Shown here in pieces: positions 1-10,196 of a stretch of 64,000 bases of DNA. The notes under the pieces were generated by a model, which was given only the letters and a program-made list of their open reading frames with translations, did not search any database and was not told the origin of the DNA. Every line of letters starts with the position of its first letter. Position 1 is the first letter of the stretch. The stretch spans positions 44,451,196-44,515,195 of the forward strand of contig OX155896.1 in the NCBI GenBank assembly GCA_944588485.1, given 5' to 3'. This DNA is from Phosphuga atrata. Its lineage: Eukaryota > Arthropoda > Insecta > Coleoptera > Silphidae. Position numbers and translations under genes: made by a program.

Positions 1-78
1 ACAAAAACTGCAGCTTGAGAGAGTTATAAAGACAAAAAAGGAAAATTAAAGGAAAAGAGGAAAGGCGAAAAGAAAAGG

Positions 79-1590
79 GTGGAAGAGATATTAAACATTA
101 ATAATGAAACGGAGATGTGGCGGTTCCTAAGGAAAAACGGAGGTAGAAAGCAAGGAGTGAGTGACAAATTTCAGATAGAGGATTGGAAACAGTACTTCAT
201 GGAGTTAGTAGGAGGGGAGGTAGCAAGAAGAACCGATGAGGCAAAAACTCGGTATGAAAATAGTGAAAGAGGAACTTTCAGTGGAGGAGGTGGTAAATCT
301 GTCAAAATTCTTAAAGAAAAGAAAGACGGCAGGTCAAGACGGGGTACCAAACGAGGCTTGGATGATGCCAAATAAGCAACTTTGGAGAGAGTGACAGACG
401 AATTCAATAGAATATGGCGCAAAGAAGTTGGAGTGCCAAGAAGTTGGACGGTGGGGGAAGTGATACCTGCCTACAAAAAAGTGGAGGGAAAAAAATTGCT
501 ACCAGAAACGCAGGCAGGTTTTAGAGAAGGAAGGGGAACTACTGAGTAATTATACCTGAGGTATATAATAGACCAAGAATTTGCAAGGTAAGCTCTTTAC
601 TCTGTTCCTGGACTTAAAGGCTGCACATGACACTGTAAATAGGAAAATATTGTGGGAATGTTTTGAAAAAGGTTTTTTATATCTGGATATTGATATCTGG
701 AAAATTGAAAGATTGTATCGAGCGGCTGAGTTTGAAGATATGGGTCTGAAGTAAGGCTGCCCGCTTAGCCCGGCACTCTTCAATATATATGTGGCAGATT
801 TGGAGAAGGTTCTGGCTGCTGAACAAGCAGGGAGAGTGGTGTTTGGGAGGAAGAAAGTGTGGAGTCTGGCGTACGCAGATGATGTGGTAATAGTGACAAA
901 ATCGGCGGAGGAATCGAATGAAATGATTGAGAGATGGGAGAGATATTCTGATAAAAGGACACTGACTGTAAATGTGGATAAAACAAAATGGATAGGGTTT
1001 AAGAAAGGTGGGGTGTGTAAGAAGGAGAGTTTTGAATGGAAGGGATAGAAACGGAGATAGAACAGGTTGGACATTTTAAGTATTTACGGTTTGTATTTGG
1101 AAGTGGGTGTGGTAATAAAGAGCATATAGAGTACGTGGCTAAAAAAGCGTGGATGGCGGGAGAAAGGTTCTTGAAGGAATGGGGAAAAGAGTTTAGCACA
1201 AATTACCGGGCGAAGGAGATGATATGGAAGGCTTGTTGGCGGAATATATTGATGTATGGAGCAGAAGGGGAGTGGAGGTAGAAAAAGGCGGGGAAAAAGT
1301 GCAGCTACAATTCTTTTAAATAGGCCCTCAAATTAGACAGATCAACTCCTTCCTACACAGTACTGCAAGAGCTAAATGCATTTAAACTAAGAAATGAAGC
1401 AAGCCGACGAGAAACAAGGTGTGCATGTAAGGTGAACGGAATGACTGAGAAAAGAATTGTAAAAGAAGTATTCAGAGTAACAAGTTTGGAAGGAATGAAT
1501 GGTAGATAGACAAATTGGGGAAAGAATAGAAGGAAACTGTATGAAGGAGATGGTACGTCTATCATGAAAATGGAGAGGCTTAGGAGGAAT
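79..1590 (+). pseudogene. LINE reverse transcriptase relic (R1/Jockey-type)
   Basis: Decayed ORF2 of a non-LTR retrotransposon, which would encode the reverse transcriptase used in target-primed integration. Reading across several stops shows RT motifs in order: FLDLKAAHDTVNR (motif A, His in place of the usual Phe) near 603-645, GCPLSPALFNIYVADL (motif B) near 753-800, and AYADDVVIV (motif C, catalytic Asp pair intact) near 868-895. A thumb-like stretch with HFKYLRFVFGSG follows at 1036-1281, then a tail with TPSYTVLQEL near 1345. Stops lie near 375, 548, 752 and 1281. No endonuclease is present, so the copy is 5'-truncated or cut by the window edge. The tail resembles LINE families abundant in ants; clade assignment is uncertain. 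Confidence 0.8.
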
Positions 1591-1602
1591 ATTCTTACGT
1601 TC

Positions 1603-2082
1603 TTAGCTCTTTTTAAATATTCGATGAGACGTTCGTGGCATACTATCGAACGCCTCATCATAGTCGATGAAGCACAGAAAGATGTCCTTTCTTTGGTCAT
1701 AGCAGTTTTGTACCAATGTGTTTAGGCAGAATGTTGCTTCTTGTGTACCGGTGCCGCTCTTATATCCGAACTGAGTGTATCCGTTTAGCCCTTCAAGCTT
1801 ATTAAATAGCCTGGTCTGCATGATGCTTGGGAATATTTTTAATGCGTGACTCATTAGCGAGATTGGCCTGTAATCTTTGCATTTGCTTGCTGTTTGCTTT
1901 TTGGGAAGTATTATGAACGTGGACTTTAGCCATTCCTTTGGAAGTTGTCCAGTGTCATAGATCTTGGTGTATAGTTTTAAAGTTATGTTTATGTTTTTCT
2001 CCTGTATCTGCATGATATATTCTGCTGACCTGGCGATAAACCAGGAATAAAGCAAGTTCATGGATGTAAGCAGAGAAAACAA
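1603..2082 (-). pseudogene. RTE-type LINE reverse transcriptase fragment (fingers to motif A)
   Basis: A 159-codon open frame carrying the N-terminal part of an RT domain: QLPKEWLKSTFIILPKK, then CKDYRPISLMSHALKIF, then FIDYDEAFDSM as motif A. The same three blocks occur in the RTE element at 22.8-24.9 kb (EEWLKSEFIVLPKK, CEEYRSISLMSHLLKIF, LIDYQKAFDRV), so this is a truncated relative of it. The palm motifs B and C are absent. It abuts the plus-strand LINE relic on its low-coordinate side, a junction of two unrelated insertions. Confidence 0.75.
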
Positions 2083-2084
2083 GG

Positions 2085-2335
2085 CCAGAATTAACTAATT
2101 AATACTCATAGGAAACTTTGAGTTAATAATAGTAGATGACTTTAGACACCTAGGAATAATAATAAACAACAAAAATTACCGAAGGATAGGGATAAAGCAG
2201 AGTGCATGCGGTATATGGAGCGCACTACAAATCGTAGGCGTACAAGGAAGTACAAAGCTATTAGTTTTCGATTTTTATATTTCACTCTATTAAATAATTT
2301 TATTTGAACTGAGCTGACTCTTTTAAAGGATAATA
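2085..2335 (+). pseudogene. LINE RT thumb fragment
   Basis: Plus-strand translation gives a stretch with FELIIVDDFRHLGIII followed by a basic helical segment and STKLLVF. This is the pattern found just after the YADD motif in RTE-like LINEs (a FKYLG-type block and then the thumb). It is too short for firm clade assignment and is followed directly by the minus-strand transposase fragment. Confidence 0.35.
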
Positions 2336-2384
2336 CAAAATAACACACACTTTGGTAAAGTGAAAAAGATATTATTTAATGATA

Positions 2385-3215
2385 TTAACAATAAATTTCC
2401 CAAAAAATGGACTTAACGTATTTTCCCTGCTGATGTTTGTGATGAAAACTAATGTTCATAATCTGAATCGTCCGTAGCAGAGTCTTCAATGGAAGGTTCA
2501 GGCACAGAATCTTTCTCAGTATTAGATGTAGGAAGGTTATTGTACTATCCATAGAATTCCTCAGGTATAACGAGGGTATAGCTGACGTGGAGCGACACAA
2601 TTTTAGAAGATCTTTTCTTTTCTTGATGCTAATTGGTATTGGTTTGGTGTACAATTTAGAGTAGTAGAGCTGGTGGTCCTCCTTTGCCAAATAAGTATAA
2701 TGATTTGTATTCAAAAGAGTGTATTTTAGACTTTTTATGAGCAACCAGTTAACAACCTGACCCGTTATGTCTTTAGCTCTATTCTTTATCAAGATACTTG
2801 ACAACTGTTTGAAATCAACAAAATCTGTAAATTTCAATTCCATTGTATTATAAGGTGAACTGATTTTGTTTGTGCCCCTCGTAGATCGTGCTAATCGAAA
2901 AATAGTCAGCCAATCCTGAATGGTATGTGGTACTGGAACGAACTTTTTTGATTTCTCAATAGAACTATGCATCGAATCGGCTTCCATGTAGGAATGCCCA
3001 TTTTTTAAAAATTTGTGTTCATTGTGCTCAAGTGTGCTTACGATTTTGTCCTCCACATTTGTCAGAGAACAATCAAACTTCTGACACATGTGGAGGAAGA
3101 TTTTTAAAGTAGTCTAATAGACAAGTACCGATTTCAGCACTACCTCTCTTTCCATTGGAACCTGACATTTTGTAGAAGCAAAAGCAATTAAGTGCACTTA
3201 GTTGGTTTTCATTGT
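2385..3215 (-). pseudogene. DDE transposase C-terminal fragment, same family as 25.3-27.2 kb
   Basis: A minus-strand fragment whose translation, across one frameshift near 3090, contains GKRGSAEIGTCL, then LFSDKCGGQNRK, then GHSYMEADSMHSSIE. The element at 25-27.9 kb has the parallel blocks GHRGSSEIGTAL, LYSDTCSGQNRN and GHSYMEVYSMHSAIE in the same order. The Asp in SDxCxGQNR and the Glu in HSxIE are the candidate second and third catalytic acids. A C-terminal block (SIKKRKDLLKLC) also aligns with KKKNSLLKPC in the other copy. The N-terminal half and terminal repeats are missing here. Confidence 0.7.
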
Positions 3216-3289
3216 CAATTTTTGTAATCGAATGGACTTACTCATTTAATTTGTATTTAATACAAAAACATCAAAGAAAGCAAAAACAT

Positions 3290-3790
3290 AAGCAATCAGA
3301 CCGGTGATGACCTATGATGAACCTAACAAATGTAGAACAGGTAAAGCTAAGCATCTTCGAATGGAATATTATTGGAAGAATATATATCTTATAAAGAGCC
3401 ACTGAAAGGGAACATGGAAGACCAATGAACTCGGAAATACAAATCATCCTAAAAGAAAAAAATATTGCCGATATAAGTAAATAAGTCGATAAAACTACAA
3501 AGACTCCGCTGGAATGGCCACATAAACCGAAGGGAAAACAACAGTGTGGTAAAGATGATTAAAATGTGGAGACCAGGGATTAGAAGAGCAAAAGGGATTC
3601 CAAAAAACAAAGGTGCTAGAGGACATTAAGAATCTAAAGATTGAAAGAATCTACGTGGTTCGGTCTAGAATCTTGCTCCTCCATGCCAGGAGCAAGATTC
3701 TAGACCGAACCACGTAGAGGAAACAAACAGAGGAGGCAAAGTCAAGCAACTGGACAGAGTAAGAACAGCACAGATGAACGTGGAATAACT
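3290..3790 (+). pseudogene. LINE ORF2 C-terminal fragment
   Basis: Translation across stops and frameshifts shows the tail typical of RTE-like ORF2 proteins: RVFEWNIIGRIY-like, MNSEIQIILKEKNI, then a LxWxGH-type block (degraded to PLEWPHKPK) and a basic RRAKGIPK region. These follow the thumb and precede the 3' end. A perfect inverted repeat (3651-3717) lies inside this tail. No RT core is present. Confidence 0.55.
3651..3717. repeat. Perfect 30-bp inverted repeat, 7-nt spacer
   Basis: Arms 3651-3680 and 3688-3717 are exact reverse complements, beginning CTACGTGGTTCGG, with spacer CCATGCC. It interrupts the LINE tail described at 3290-3790. Because the flanking coding pattern continues on both sides, it looks like a local inverted duplication of LINE sequence. 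Confidence 0.95.
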
Positions 3791-3862
3791 CACCAGACGA
3801 AATGAGTTTTAGGAGCTCGCTGGCGTAACGAGCGGTTGCAACCCCGAGAGGGGTGTATAACC

Positions 3863-3864
<2 letters not shown>

Positions 3865-3932
<68 letters not shown>
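3865..3932. repeat. (AT)n microsatellite
   Basis: About 34 uninterrupted TA/AT dinucleotides directly after the LINE tail fragment. The Ile-Tyr open frame across it is an artefact. Confidence 0.98.
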
Positions 3933-3936
<4 letters not shown>

Positions 3937-4284
3937 GAAGATGTAGATAAGACAAGAAGAATAACAGGTTATACAAATAAAGCTAAGTAGATATGAATAT
4001 GTGAACAACACTAGGCAAATATAAGAAGGCAAACCAGTCTAGACTAATAAAATAATTTAGCCGTATGAGATTAGGAAATTTATGAGACTAAGTTTAGACT
4101 AAATATTTCGACCATTTATAAAAGTGAGTGCGAAATTCCGGGGTTCTCCAAGATACAATTCGAAGTAATTTTTAAAGGAAAAAAACTAAGTCGATGAGTT
4201 TTTAAGACTCCAGTAATAGACTAACCTGGCAGACTAGATAATACATCGAACGCCGATTTAATGAAATCAACAAACATATCAAAA

Positions 4285-4390
4285 GTCCTGTTTGTTAGTG
4301 TCTTATCTTGTGTGATCTTGTCTAATATTGCCTTGTCTTGTCTAGTATTGTCTTGTCTTGTTAAATCTTATGTAGTTGTGTCCGATCTTG
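4285..4390 (+). repeat. CTTGTCTTGTCTA-type minisatellite, short
   Basis: Degenerate repeats of TCTTGTCTAGTATTG-like units. The core CTTGTCT is the complement of the AGACAAG core in the arrays near 9-10 kb and 50.5 kb. Confidence 0.6.
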
Positions 4391-5089
4391 TTTCAGCGTT
4401 TATTATAACAATGTTGATGAATCGAGTAAATATTTTGATTTTTAATTTTTCCGTTATGAATCTTTGAGACATAAGAATTTAGCGTGTTCATTGTCGCGAC
4501 ATATCTTAATGACTAGTCTAATTTTGTTCGTTTCAAAAATAAATTCCTGAAGACACAGTGCAAGAATTTGGCATTAAGAAAAAAAAGAAAGACGTTTCAG
4601 AAAATAACCTTTTTTTTGATCGATGATAAAAGAATCGTGATTGATGAACAAAGGCATTTAAAAATCAATATCTTATTTTGTAATCGACAATGAAAATATA
4701 TCTTCCAATATATTTGTATTGCTGTTATCAATTTATTTAAATGATTAGAACAACATTTCTTGGCAAATAATTTTTTATTAATAATAATTAATTAATCATT
4801 TGCCTCAATATTATTTGTCATTCCATGACTAAGTTTAAAAACCTAGTGTTATTTTTAGTCGTATTTATAATTCTGATTCTATTGATAATTTGATTGACCC
4901 GCGAACAAAAAATATAGGTTACTTAAGAAATTGCATATAATTTTTGATGTTTTCGTGGAATTTTCTGCTTGTCAGGTTAAATATATTCAAAATTAATAAA
5001 CCTGTAGGCTAAATTAAATATTCAGTATTGAATTGGAAAGTATATTTTTTTGGTTTATGATTTATTATGAAAATGCAACAGATTTGCGT
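4391..5089. other. A+T-rich spacer
   Basis: No ORF, RNA gene or terminal repeat recognised. Composition is A+T-rich with short runs only. Confidence 0.6.
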
Positions 5090-5092
5090 TTA

Positions 5093-5945
5093 AAATGAAG
5101 AATTTACATTAAGAATCAAATTTTGGTCAATGTTATTCCATTCCTGTAATAGCAACTCTCTTAGCTCCTGAGCAGTTCTTGAAGCTGGTGTATGCCTTCG
5201 GATACGTCGTCCCAACTCATCCCAGACATGTTCGATGAGATTCATGTCTGGACTGAGTGCTGGCCATTCAAACCGCCTAATTCCCACCTCGTACAGATAT
5301 TCTCTGACAACTCTAGCTGTGCGAGTTATCTTGCATGAAAATGGCTCATCCATGGAGACCATGAAAGGCATAACATGATCGTCTAGAAACTCCGTAATAT
5401 CTGTGAGCTGTCAGAGAACCATTCTGTATGAAGACCAACTCAGTGCGTGCTAGTGAAGAAATTCCTGCCCAAACCATAACCGCCACCGCCAAATGGAAGT
5501 CGCTTGTCAATGCAAACTGCTGCATATCTTTCTCAGGGTCTTCTCCATACTCGTCGACGTCCGTCTGGCGCAGGCAGACAAAAACGCGACTCACCTGAAA
5601 ATAGGACGTTGCTCCAGTCATCATTATTCCATGCCAAGTGATTACAGGCAAAAGTCAATCTTGCAATTCGTTTCCGGCATTGTAATGGTGGACCTGAAGC
5701 TATCCTTCCACAAGATAATCAAGCGGCATGAAATTTCCCCTAACGGTCCATTCACTAACATTGACATATCTAGCTTTTTGAAGTTGATTTCGTAGCATAA
5801 CCGCAGAACCTGTTGTATTTCACAAACTTGCGGACACTAACAATCGGACATCTCTTTACACCACCAGGTGACTCGTTTTCGTCCGGATTCGGATCTTCTG
5901 CTTATCTGGTCAGTCTTAGATGCAATTTCTTAAGTGACCTAATTT
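5093..5945 (-). pseudogene. Tc1-like transposase pseudogene
   Basis: Decayed cut-and-paste transposase of the Tc1/mariner superfamily. The N-terminal helix-turn-helix part is degraded (5650-5945). The catalytic region is readable: NNDDWSNVLFSGESRF near 5600-5640 corresponds to the family block FSDESRF, so the first catalytic Asp is Gly here. The block FMQDNS near 5340, with the second Asp, is in a different frame. WPALSPDMNLIEHVWDELG near 5210-5270 holds the terminal Glu. At least two frameshifts separate these blocks. Terminal inverted repeats were not located. Confidence 0.85.
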
Positions 5946-6066
5946 TTTTGCTCGCCAGTATAAAATAAACTGAATAAACTTTTATAATAAAAATACTAGT
6001 AACCAAGACACTCAGGTCAGACTGTTCAAACATTAAGAGTTAGTCAATAGGAAACTTCCAAGGTGA

Positions 6067-6215
6067 GGCGGTGGTGGTGGCCTAGTAGTTAAGGTGTTAG
6101 ACTACCAAGCCACAGGTCCTCGTTTCGAATCCGGAAACACAAATATGGAATGAATAGGATGGTTGCGACTGTTACTACGTGATAATTCATACTTACATTG
6201 AATTGAAAAACATTC
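6067..6215 (+). mobile_element. tRNA-derived SINE
   Basis: Contains an A-box-like TGGCCTAGTAGTTAAGG at 6078-6094 and a B-box-like GTTTCGAATCC at 6122-6132, about 28 bp apart, as in internal RNA polymerase III promoters of tRNA-related SINEs. The sequence does not fold as a tRNA cloverleaf and a non-tRNA 3' region follows, so a SINE is favoured over a tRNA gene. The 3' end is not precisely defined. Confidence 0.65.
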
Positions 6216-6245
6216 ACTATTTTTTAACTTTTCTACATTTTTCCA

Positions 6246-6294
6246 ATTTCTACATTTATATTCACGAATGTCAAGTGAATGTAAATGTAGAAAT
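6246..6294. repeat. 20-bp inverted repeat, 9-nt loop
   Basis: Arms 6246-6265 and 6275-6294 pair with one mismatch (ATTTCTACATTTATATTCAC against its complement). Function unknown. Confidence 0.85.
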
Positions 6295-7015
6295 TTATAT
6301 AACTGTGAATAATAACTTATATAACATTTTTATATATTATAGGTGTGGTTAAAACATAGTGAATTTTTCAATTGAATACAAATATGGAAAGATAAGCCAC
6401 CGTTTTCCTGTTTATGGATCCAGCAAAGTCATCACAGTACAAATCTGTGCCTCGAAAACCTACCCTAATAATGAGGCGAGCCACTATTCATACATTCACG
6501 TTCATATATCTACGTTAAAAACTCCCTATACTCTCCCTATAGTGGAAGAATACTTGTGAAAGATCAAGACATCATAACCCAAGCGTAGGCAGAGGGAGAC
6601 GATTATATAGTAAGTAAGACTTGACACAACAAGTCAGAAGAAAAAGATTTAGTCAGTTTAGATTATTTTGGAAAAAGTTTCTGTCAAAAATCCGAAAGTA
6701 AGCTATTTTGCGCGTGTTACTAATTGCAATTTCAGGCTTCAGACAAAACAGAAAAGGATTATTATTTGCTTGTTCTATATAAAATTTCGCGTCTTTTGAT
6801 CTATTACATGTCAATATTCACGGTATGTCAAAATTCGCGAATTCGAAGAAGTATGTTATGATTTTTACATATTGCATATCAAAACACGCAGAATTTTACA
6901 CAGATCACGCTAATATAAATCGTTATGCAATTTAGTTTACAAGAAGTCAGGAAATCTTAAAAAACTAAACAATTTTCAACCCCGTAAAAAATCTTGTTAT
7001 ATTTACTTGTATAGT
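6295..7015. other. A+T-rich spacer
   Basis: No recognisable gene. Short open frames such as 6359-6559 show no family motif. Confidence 0.5.
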
Positions 7016-7019
7016 GTTA

Positions 7020-8345
7020 GCACAAGAAAGGGGACCTGTTGGAATGTAAAAACTATAGAGGTATAACACTCTTGAATATAATATATAACATCTTTTAAAA
7101 CATCCTGTACACACGTCTAAGCAAATATATGGACGAACTACTAGGACAATACCAAAGCGGTTCTATGCCTGGTCGCTCAACAAAGGACCAAATCTATGTA
7201 CTACGACAGATATTAGAAAAATCGAACGAGTTCAACATCGATACATATCATCTATTTATTGACTTTAAAACAGCTTATACAGCTTATGACAGCGTGCTAA
7301 GGGACAATCTCAACAATGCAATGTACAGACTCGCCATTCCTGATAAGATGATAAGGCTTGTAAAAGCCACAATGCGTTTTATGCAAAATACAAATACAGG
7401 GCAAGACTCTTCAAAACAGAAGTCGGCTTAGGACAAGGAGACGCATTGGCGTGACTTCTTTTTAACATTGCCTTAGAAACCACCGATAGAGAAGCCCAGC
7501 TAGACCAAAAAGGAGCAATATTTAATAAGTCGTCCCAAATATTAGCATATGTCAATGACATTGACATAGCCGCACGCATAGAGGGAGAATTAAAAGAAAT
7601 GACCACCGCACTCTCCACGACTGCAAAACGCATGGGCCTTCAGATAAACATAGAAGAACAAAACGAGGGCCATGGCATCTGAACCAAACAACAGAGCCAG
7701 GAATAACACAGCCACTCACCGTAGACCATAACGACTTTGAGTATGTAGACGAATTTGTGTACTTAGGCTACTTCATTACCAGTGATAAGAATACGATGGT
7801 GGAAGTGAAGAGAAGTATAGTAATAGCGAATAAATGTTACTGCACATGGTCTGCATAAGCATCCAAAGAGAGAGAGAGAGAGACTACTAAGCCGAAACTA
7901 CAGAAACAGAACACATACACAGAACTCATACACAGAACACTTAACCTGCCAGTCCTCATATATGGGTCAGAAACATGGGCGATATTAAAAGCCGATGAAA
8001 ACCTACTATTAACATTTGAATGGGAGATTCTAAGAACGATATTTGGACCCACATGCGAGGACGGATTCTGGCGAAAAAGATACAACCACGAAATCTACCA
8101 CATGAACCGCGATATAGACAATGGAAGAAACGTGGTACACCGCATAAAAGTGTGAAAATTAAGGTGGGCTGGGCATTTAGCAAGAGCGCCGGAAACTAAC
8201 GACCCAGCATGAGGGAAAAAGACGCAGAGGAAGACCCAAACTGCGCTGGCGAGACGGGGTAGACGAGGACGCCAAGAAAATGGGCGCAACAAACTGGCGC
8301 AGAGCAGCACAGAATAGGGAAGAATGGCTGACAAGACTAAGGGAG
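7020..8345 (+). pseudogene. LINE ORF2 relic with dead RT (RTE-like)
   Basis: Reverse transcriptase of a LINE, readable in several frames. CKNYRGITLLN near 7040 and YQSGSMPGRSTKDQI near 7146 are RT fingers blocks. Motif A (FIDFKTAYTAYDSV) near 7256-7295 carries a 9-bp tandem duplication (ACAGCTTAT twice), inserting three residues. Motif B is GLGQGDALA near 7430. Motif C reads ILAYVNDIDIA near 7545 where YADD is expected, so the first catalytic Asp is Asn. The C-terminal GH and basic blocks are readable at 8160-8330. A (GA)n run is at 7868-7883. Family placement is by pattern recognition. Confidence 0.8.
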
Positions 8346-9070
8346 GTCGAGGCTCTCTCAAGGCTGTAGGACCAATGGTGATGTTGCTATTAGCTAGCAT
8401 TCCGCCGATTGAGCTATTGGTCCGGGAGGGAGAAGAAATATACAAGGAGTGTAGACTGGACAAAAGCAAAACAAGAAAACCGCCAGCCAAAACTGCGGCA
8501 CGGGTAAAACTAATGGAGAGATGGTAGACTAGATGGGAATCGGACACAGTCGGACGTTCTCACATAGATTTATATCAAACGTGAGAGTGTTGCAAAAGAG
8601 CACATGGTCAAATGTGCTATGGCGTACTACAAGTCCTCCCCGGACATGGCGGTTTCATGGTATACCTAGGGAGGTCCAAGAAGAGGGAGAAGTGTGGTCA
8701 CAGGCATCACGACGTATATTATACTGTTCTCGATTACCCAAACAATGAGAAGAATTCAGCTTGAAGACTCATTGGGAGCGAGACTGGATGTAGAAGGACT
8801 AGTTACTTCAATGTTGCAAAGCGAGCAAAATTGGTCTTGAGTATAAACATACATACGAGGTATTATGGAAAAGAAAAGAGAAGCGGAGAAAATAAATGAA
8901 ATACTGGAAGACCAGCCCCTGAACCCCTAATCTCGCGAGAGTACAGGGGACATAGAGAAATGGCTAGATACGGACTCCACCCCGAAGTAATGCGAGGGCG
9001 GTCCCAGGGTGACGATCTGAAGTTCAGGGGCCACTTGTTGGTAACGTGCTACCACTACGCCCCCAATAAA
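8346..9070 (+). pseudogene. R1-clade LINE ORF2 C-terminus and 3' UTR
   Basis: An abrupt change at about 8346 starts a different LINE tail: SIPPIELLVREGEEIY, then RWESDTVGRS, SSPDMAVSW and finally LEDSLGARLDVEGLVTSML with SEQNWS. This order (a post-RT helix, W-rich zinc-domain region, then the LxxLVxxML end) is that of R1-clade ORF2 proteins. Several stops and frameshifts are present. The 3' UTR runs through a region with CCCGAAGTAATGCGAGG to an A-rich end near 9064-9073, where the minisatellite begins. Confidence 0.75.
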
Positions 9071-9447
9071 AAAAGACAGACAAGACTATGCAGACAAGAC
9101 TAGACAGACCAGACTATACTCTGTCCGCCGAGAGAATGCAGCTGTACTGCGCCGAGGTATGAGGAGCAAGGGACGCGCCGAGGTACGCGCAGATTAGTTT
9201 TAGTTAAGAAATATGCGTCACTTTTTCAAATACGGACAACTAAACACCGCGCACACAAAATAAAGTGGGGGTATGCGCAGAACAATGCTAAATTCATCGA
9301 GACCGGATGCATTCTCTCGTCGGACAGAGTATAGACAGACAAGACTAGACAAAACTAAACAGACAAGACTAGACAGATAAGACTAGACAGACAAGACTAG
9401 ATATACAAGACTAGACAGACAAGACTACAGAGACAAGACTATACAAT
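9071..9447 (+). repeat. 14-bp minisatellite GACAAGACTAGACA
   Basis: Tandem 14-bp units with small variations (ACTATG, ACTATA), in two blocks at 9071-9118 and 9334-9447. They are split by the MITE at 9119-9329. The same unit recurs at 10.0-10.2 kb and, as a C-variant, at 50.5-50.7 kb. Confidence 0.95.
9119..9329. mobile_element. 211-bp MITE with TA target duplication
   Basis: Ends CTCTGTCCGCCGAGAGAATG and its complement (one mismatch over 21 bp), flanked by TA on both sides (9117-9118, 9330-9331). It sits inside the 14-bp minisatellite, and removing it with one TA restores the array. No coding capacity. TA duplication suggests Tc1/mariner-type mobilisation. Confidence 0.85.
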
Positions 9448-10005
9448 ATTCAATAATTTGAATTTTCTGGTGCCCAGAGCTGCTAGTCGTCAGACAGACT
9501 CATTTTATAATCATTCATATGGGGGCCCTATGGCCTTGATACCACCCCTGTATAACATTTGCTCTACCTATAACTCATTCAGCTCCGAGTGTGAAATTTT
9601 TGGGACGTATAAAGATTTTAAATCAAGTGCTATCACAAGCCTTACCAGTTAGCATCCTGTTCCACTGCAATCTGCAATATGTATGTAATTTTATAAAATT
9701 TCAAACTGTTATATATTCATATTTATTTATTTTTTAGTATTATCAATGTTCTTTATTTTTACCTATGATTTCTCTGCTTATGTATTTTTCTCTTTGAATT
9801 TACACACTTTTCCTGTATTATTGTTTTTATTTTATTAGTGCAAATTGTTTGTATATATTTTGATTTACATATTGACATGTTTTGCATCTTTTAGATGATC
9901 TTATTGTAATTTGTGTTATGCTCTGTAATTGGTTTTATAACTGTTGAGCAATAAATCTAATTGAGTTGAGCAATAAATTAAAAAAGAAAAATTTAAAAAT
10001 TAAAT
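9448..10005 (+). pseudogene. LINE 3' end (CR1/Jockey-type C-terminus)
   Basis: Frame 9458-9652 starts NFLVPRAASRQTDSFYNHS and ends with a CEIFGTYKDFKSS-like stretch. This is the terminal VPR...FYNxS...FK pattern of CR1/Jockey-type ORF2 proteins. A 3' UTR follows, ending in an imperfect tail repeat around GAGCAATAAATCTAATTGAG and A-rich sequence near 9990. It is a 5'-truncated insertion in the minisatellite. Confidence 0.6.
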
Positions 10006-10009
10006 TAGA

Positions 10010-10196
10010 GACTACACGGACAAGACTAGACAGACAAGACTAGACAGACAAGACTAGACAGACAAGACTAGACAGACAAGACTATACAGACAAGACTAGA
10101 CAGACAAGACTAGACAAACAAGGCTATACAGACAAGACTATACAGACAAGACTAGACAGACAAGACTAGACAGACAAGACTAGACAAACAAGACAT
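10010..10196 (+). repeat. 14-bp minisatellite GACAAGACTAGACA, second block
   Basis: About 13 units of the array found at 9071-9447, continuing after the LINE 3' end inserted at 9448-10005. Confidence 0.95.

Noticed and set aside
3790..4032. Frame with Ile-Tyr repeats, and a similar one at 12,521-12,730
   Set aside because: Produced by (AT)n microsatellites.
6067..6140. tRNA gene
   Set aside because: A- and B-box-like motifs are present, but no cloverleaf with a paired acceptor stem can be drawn; a SINE explains it better.
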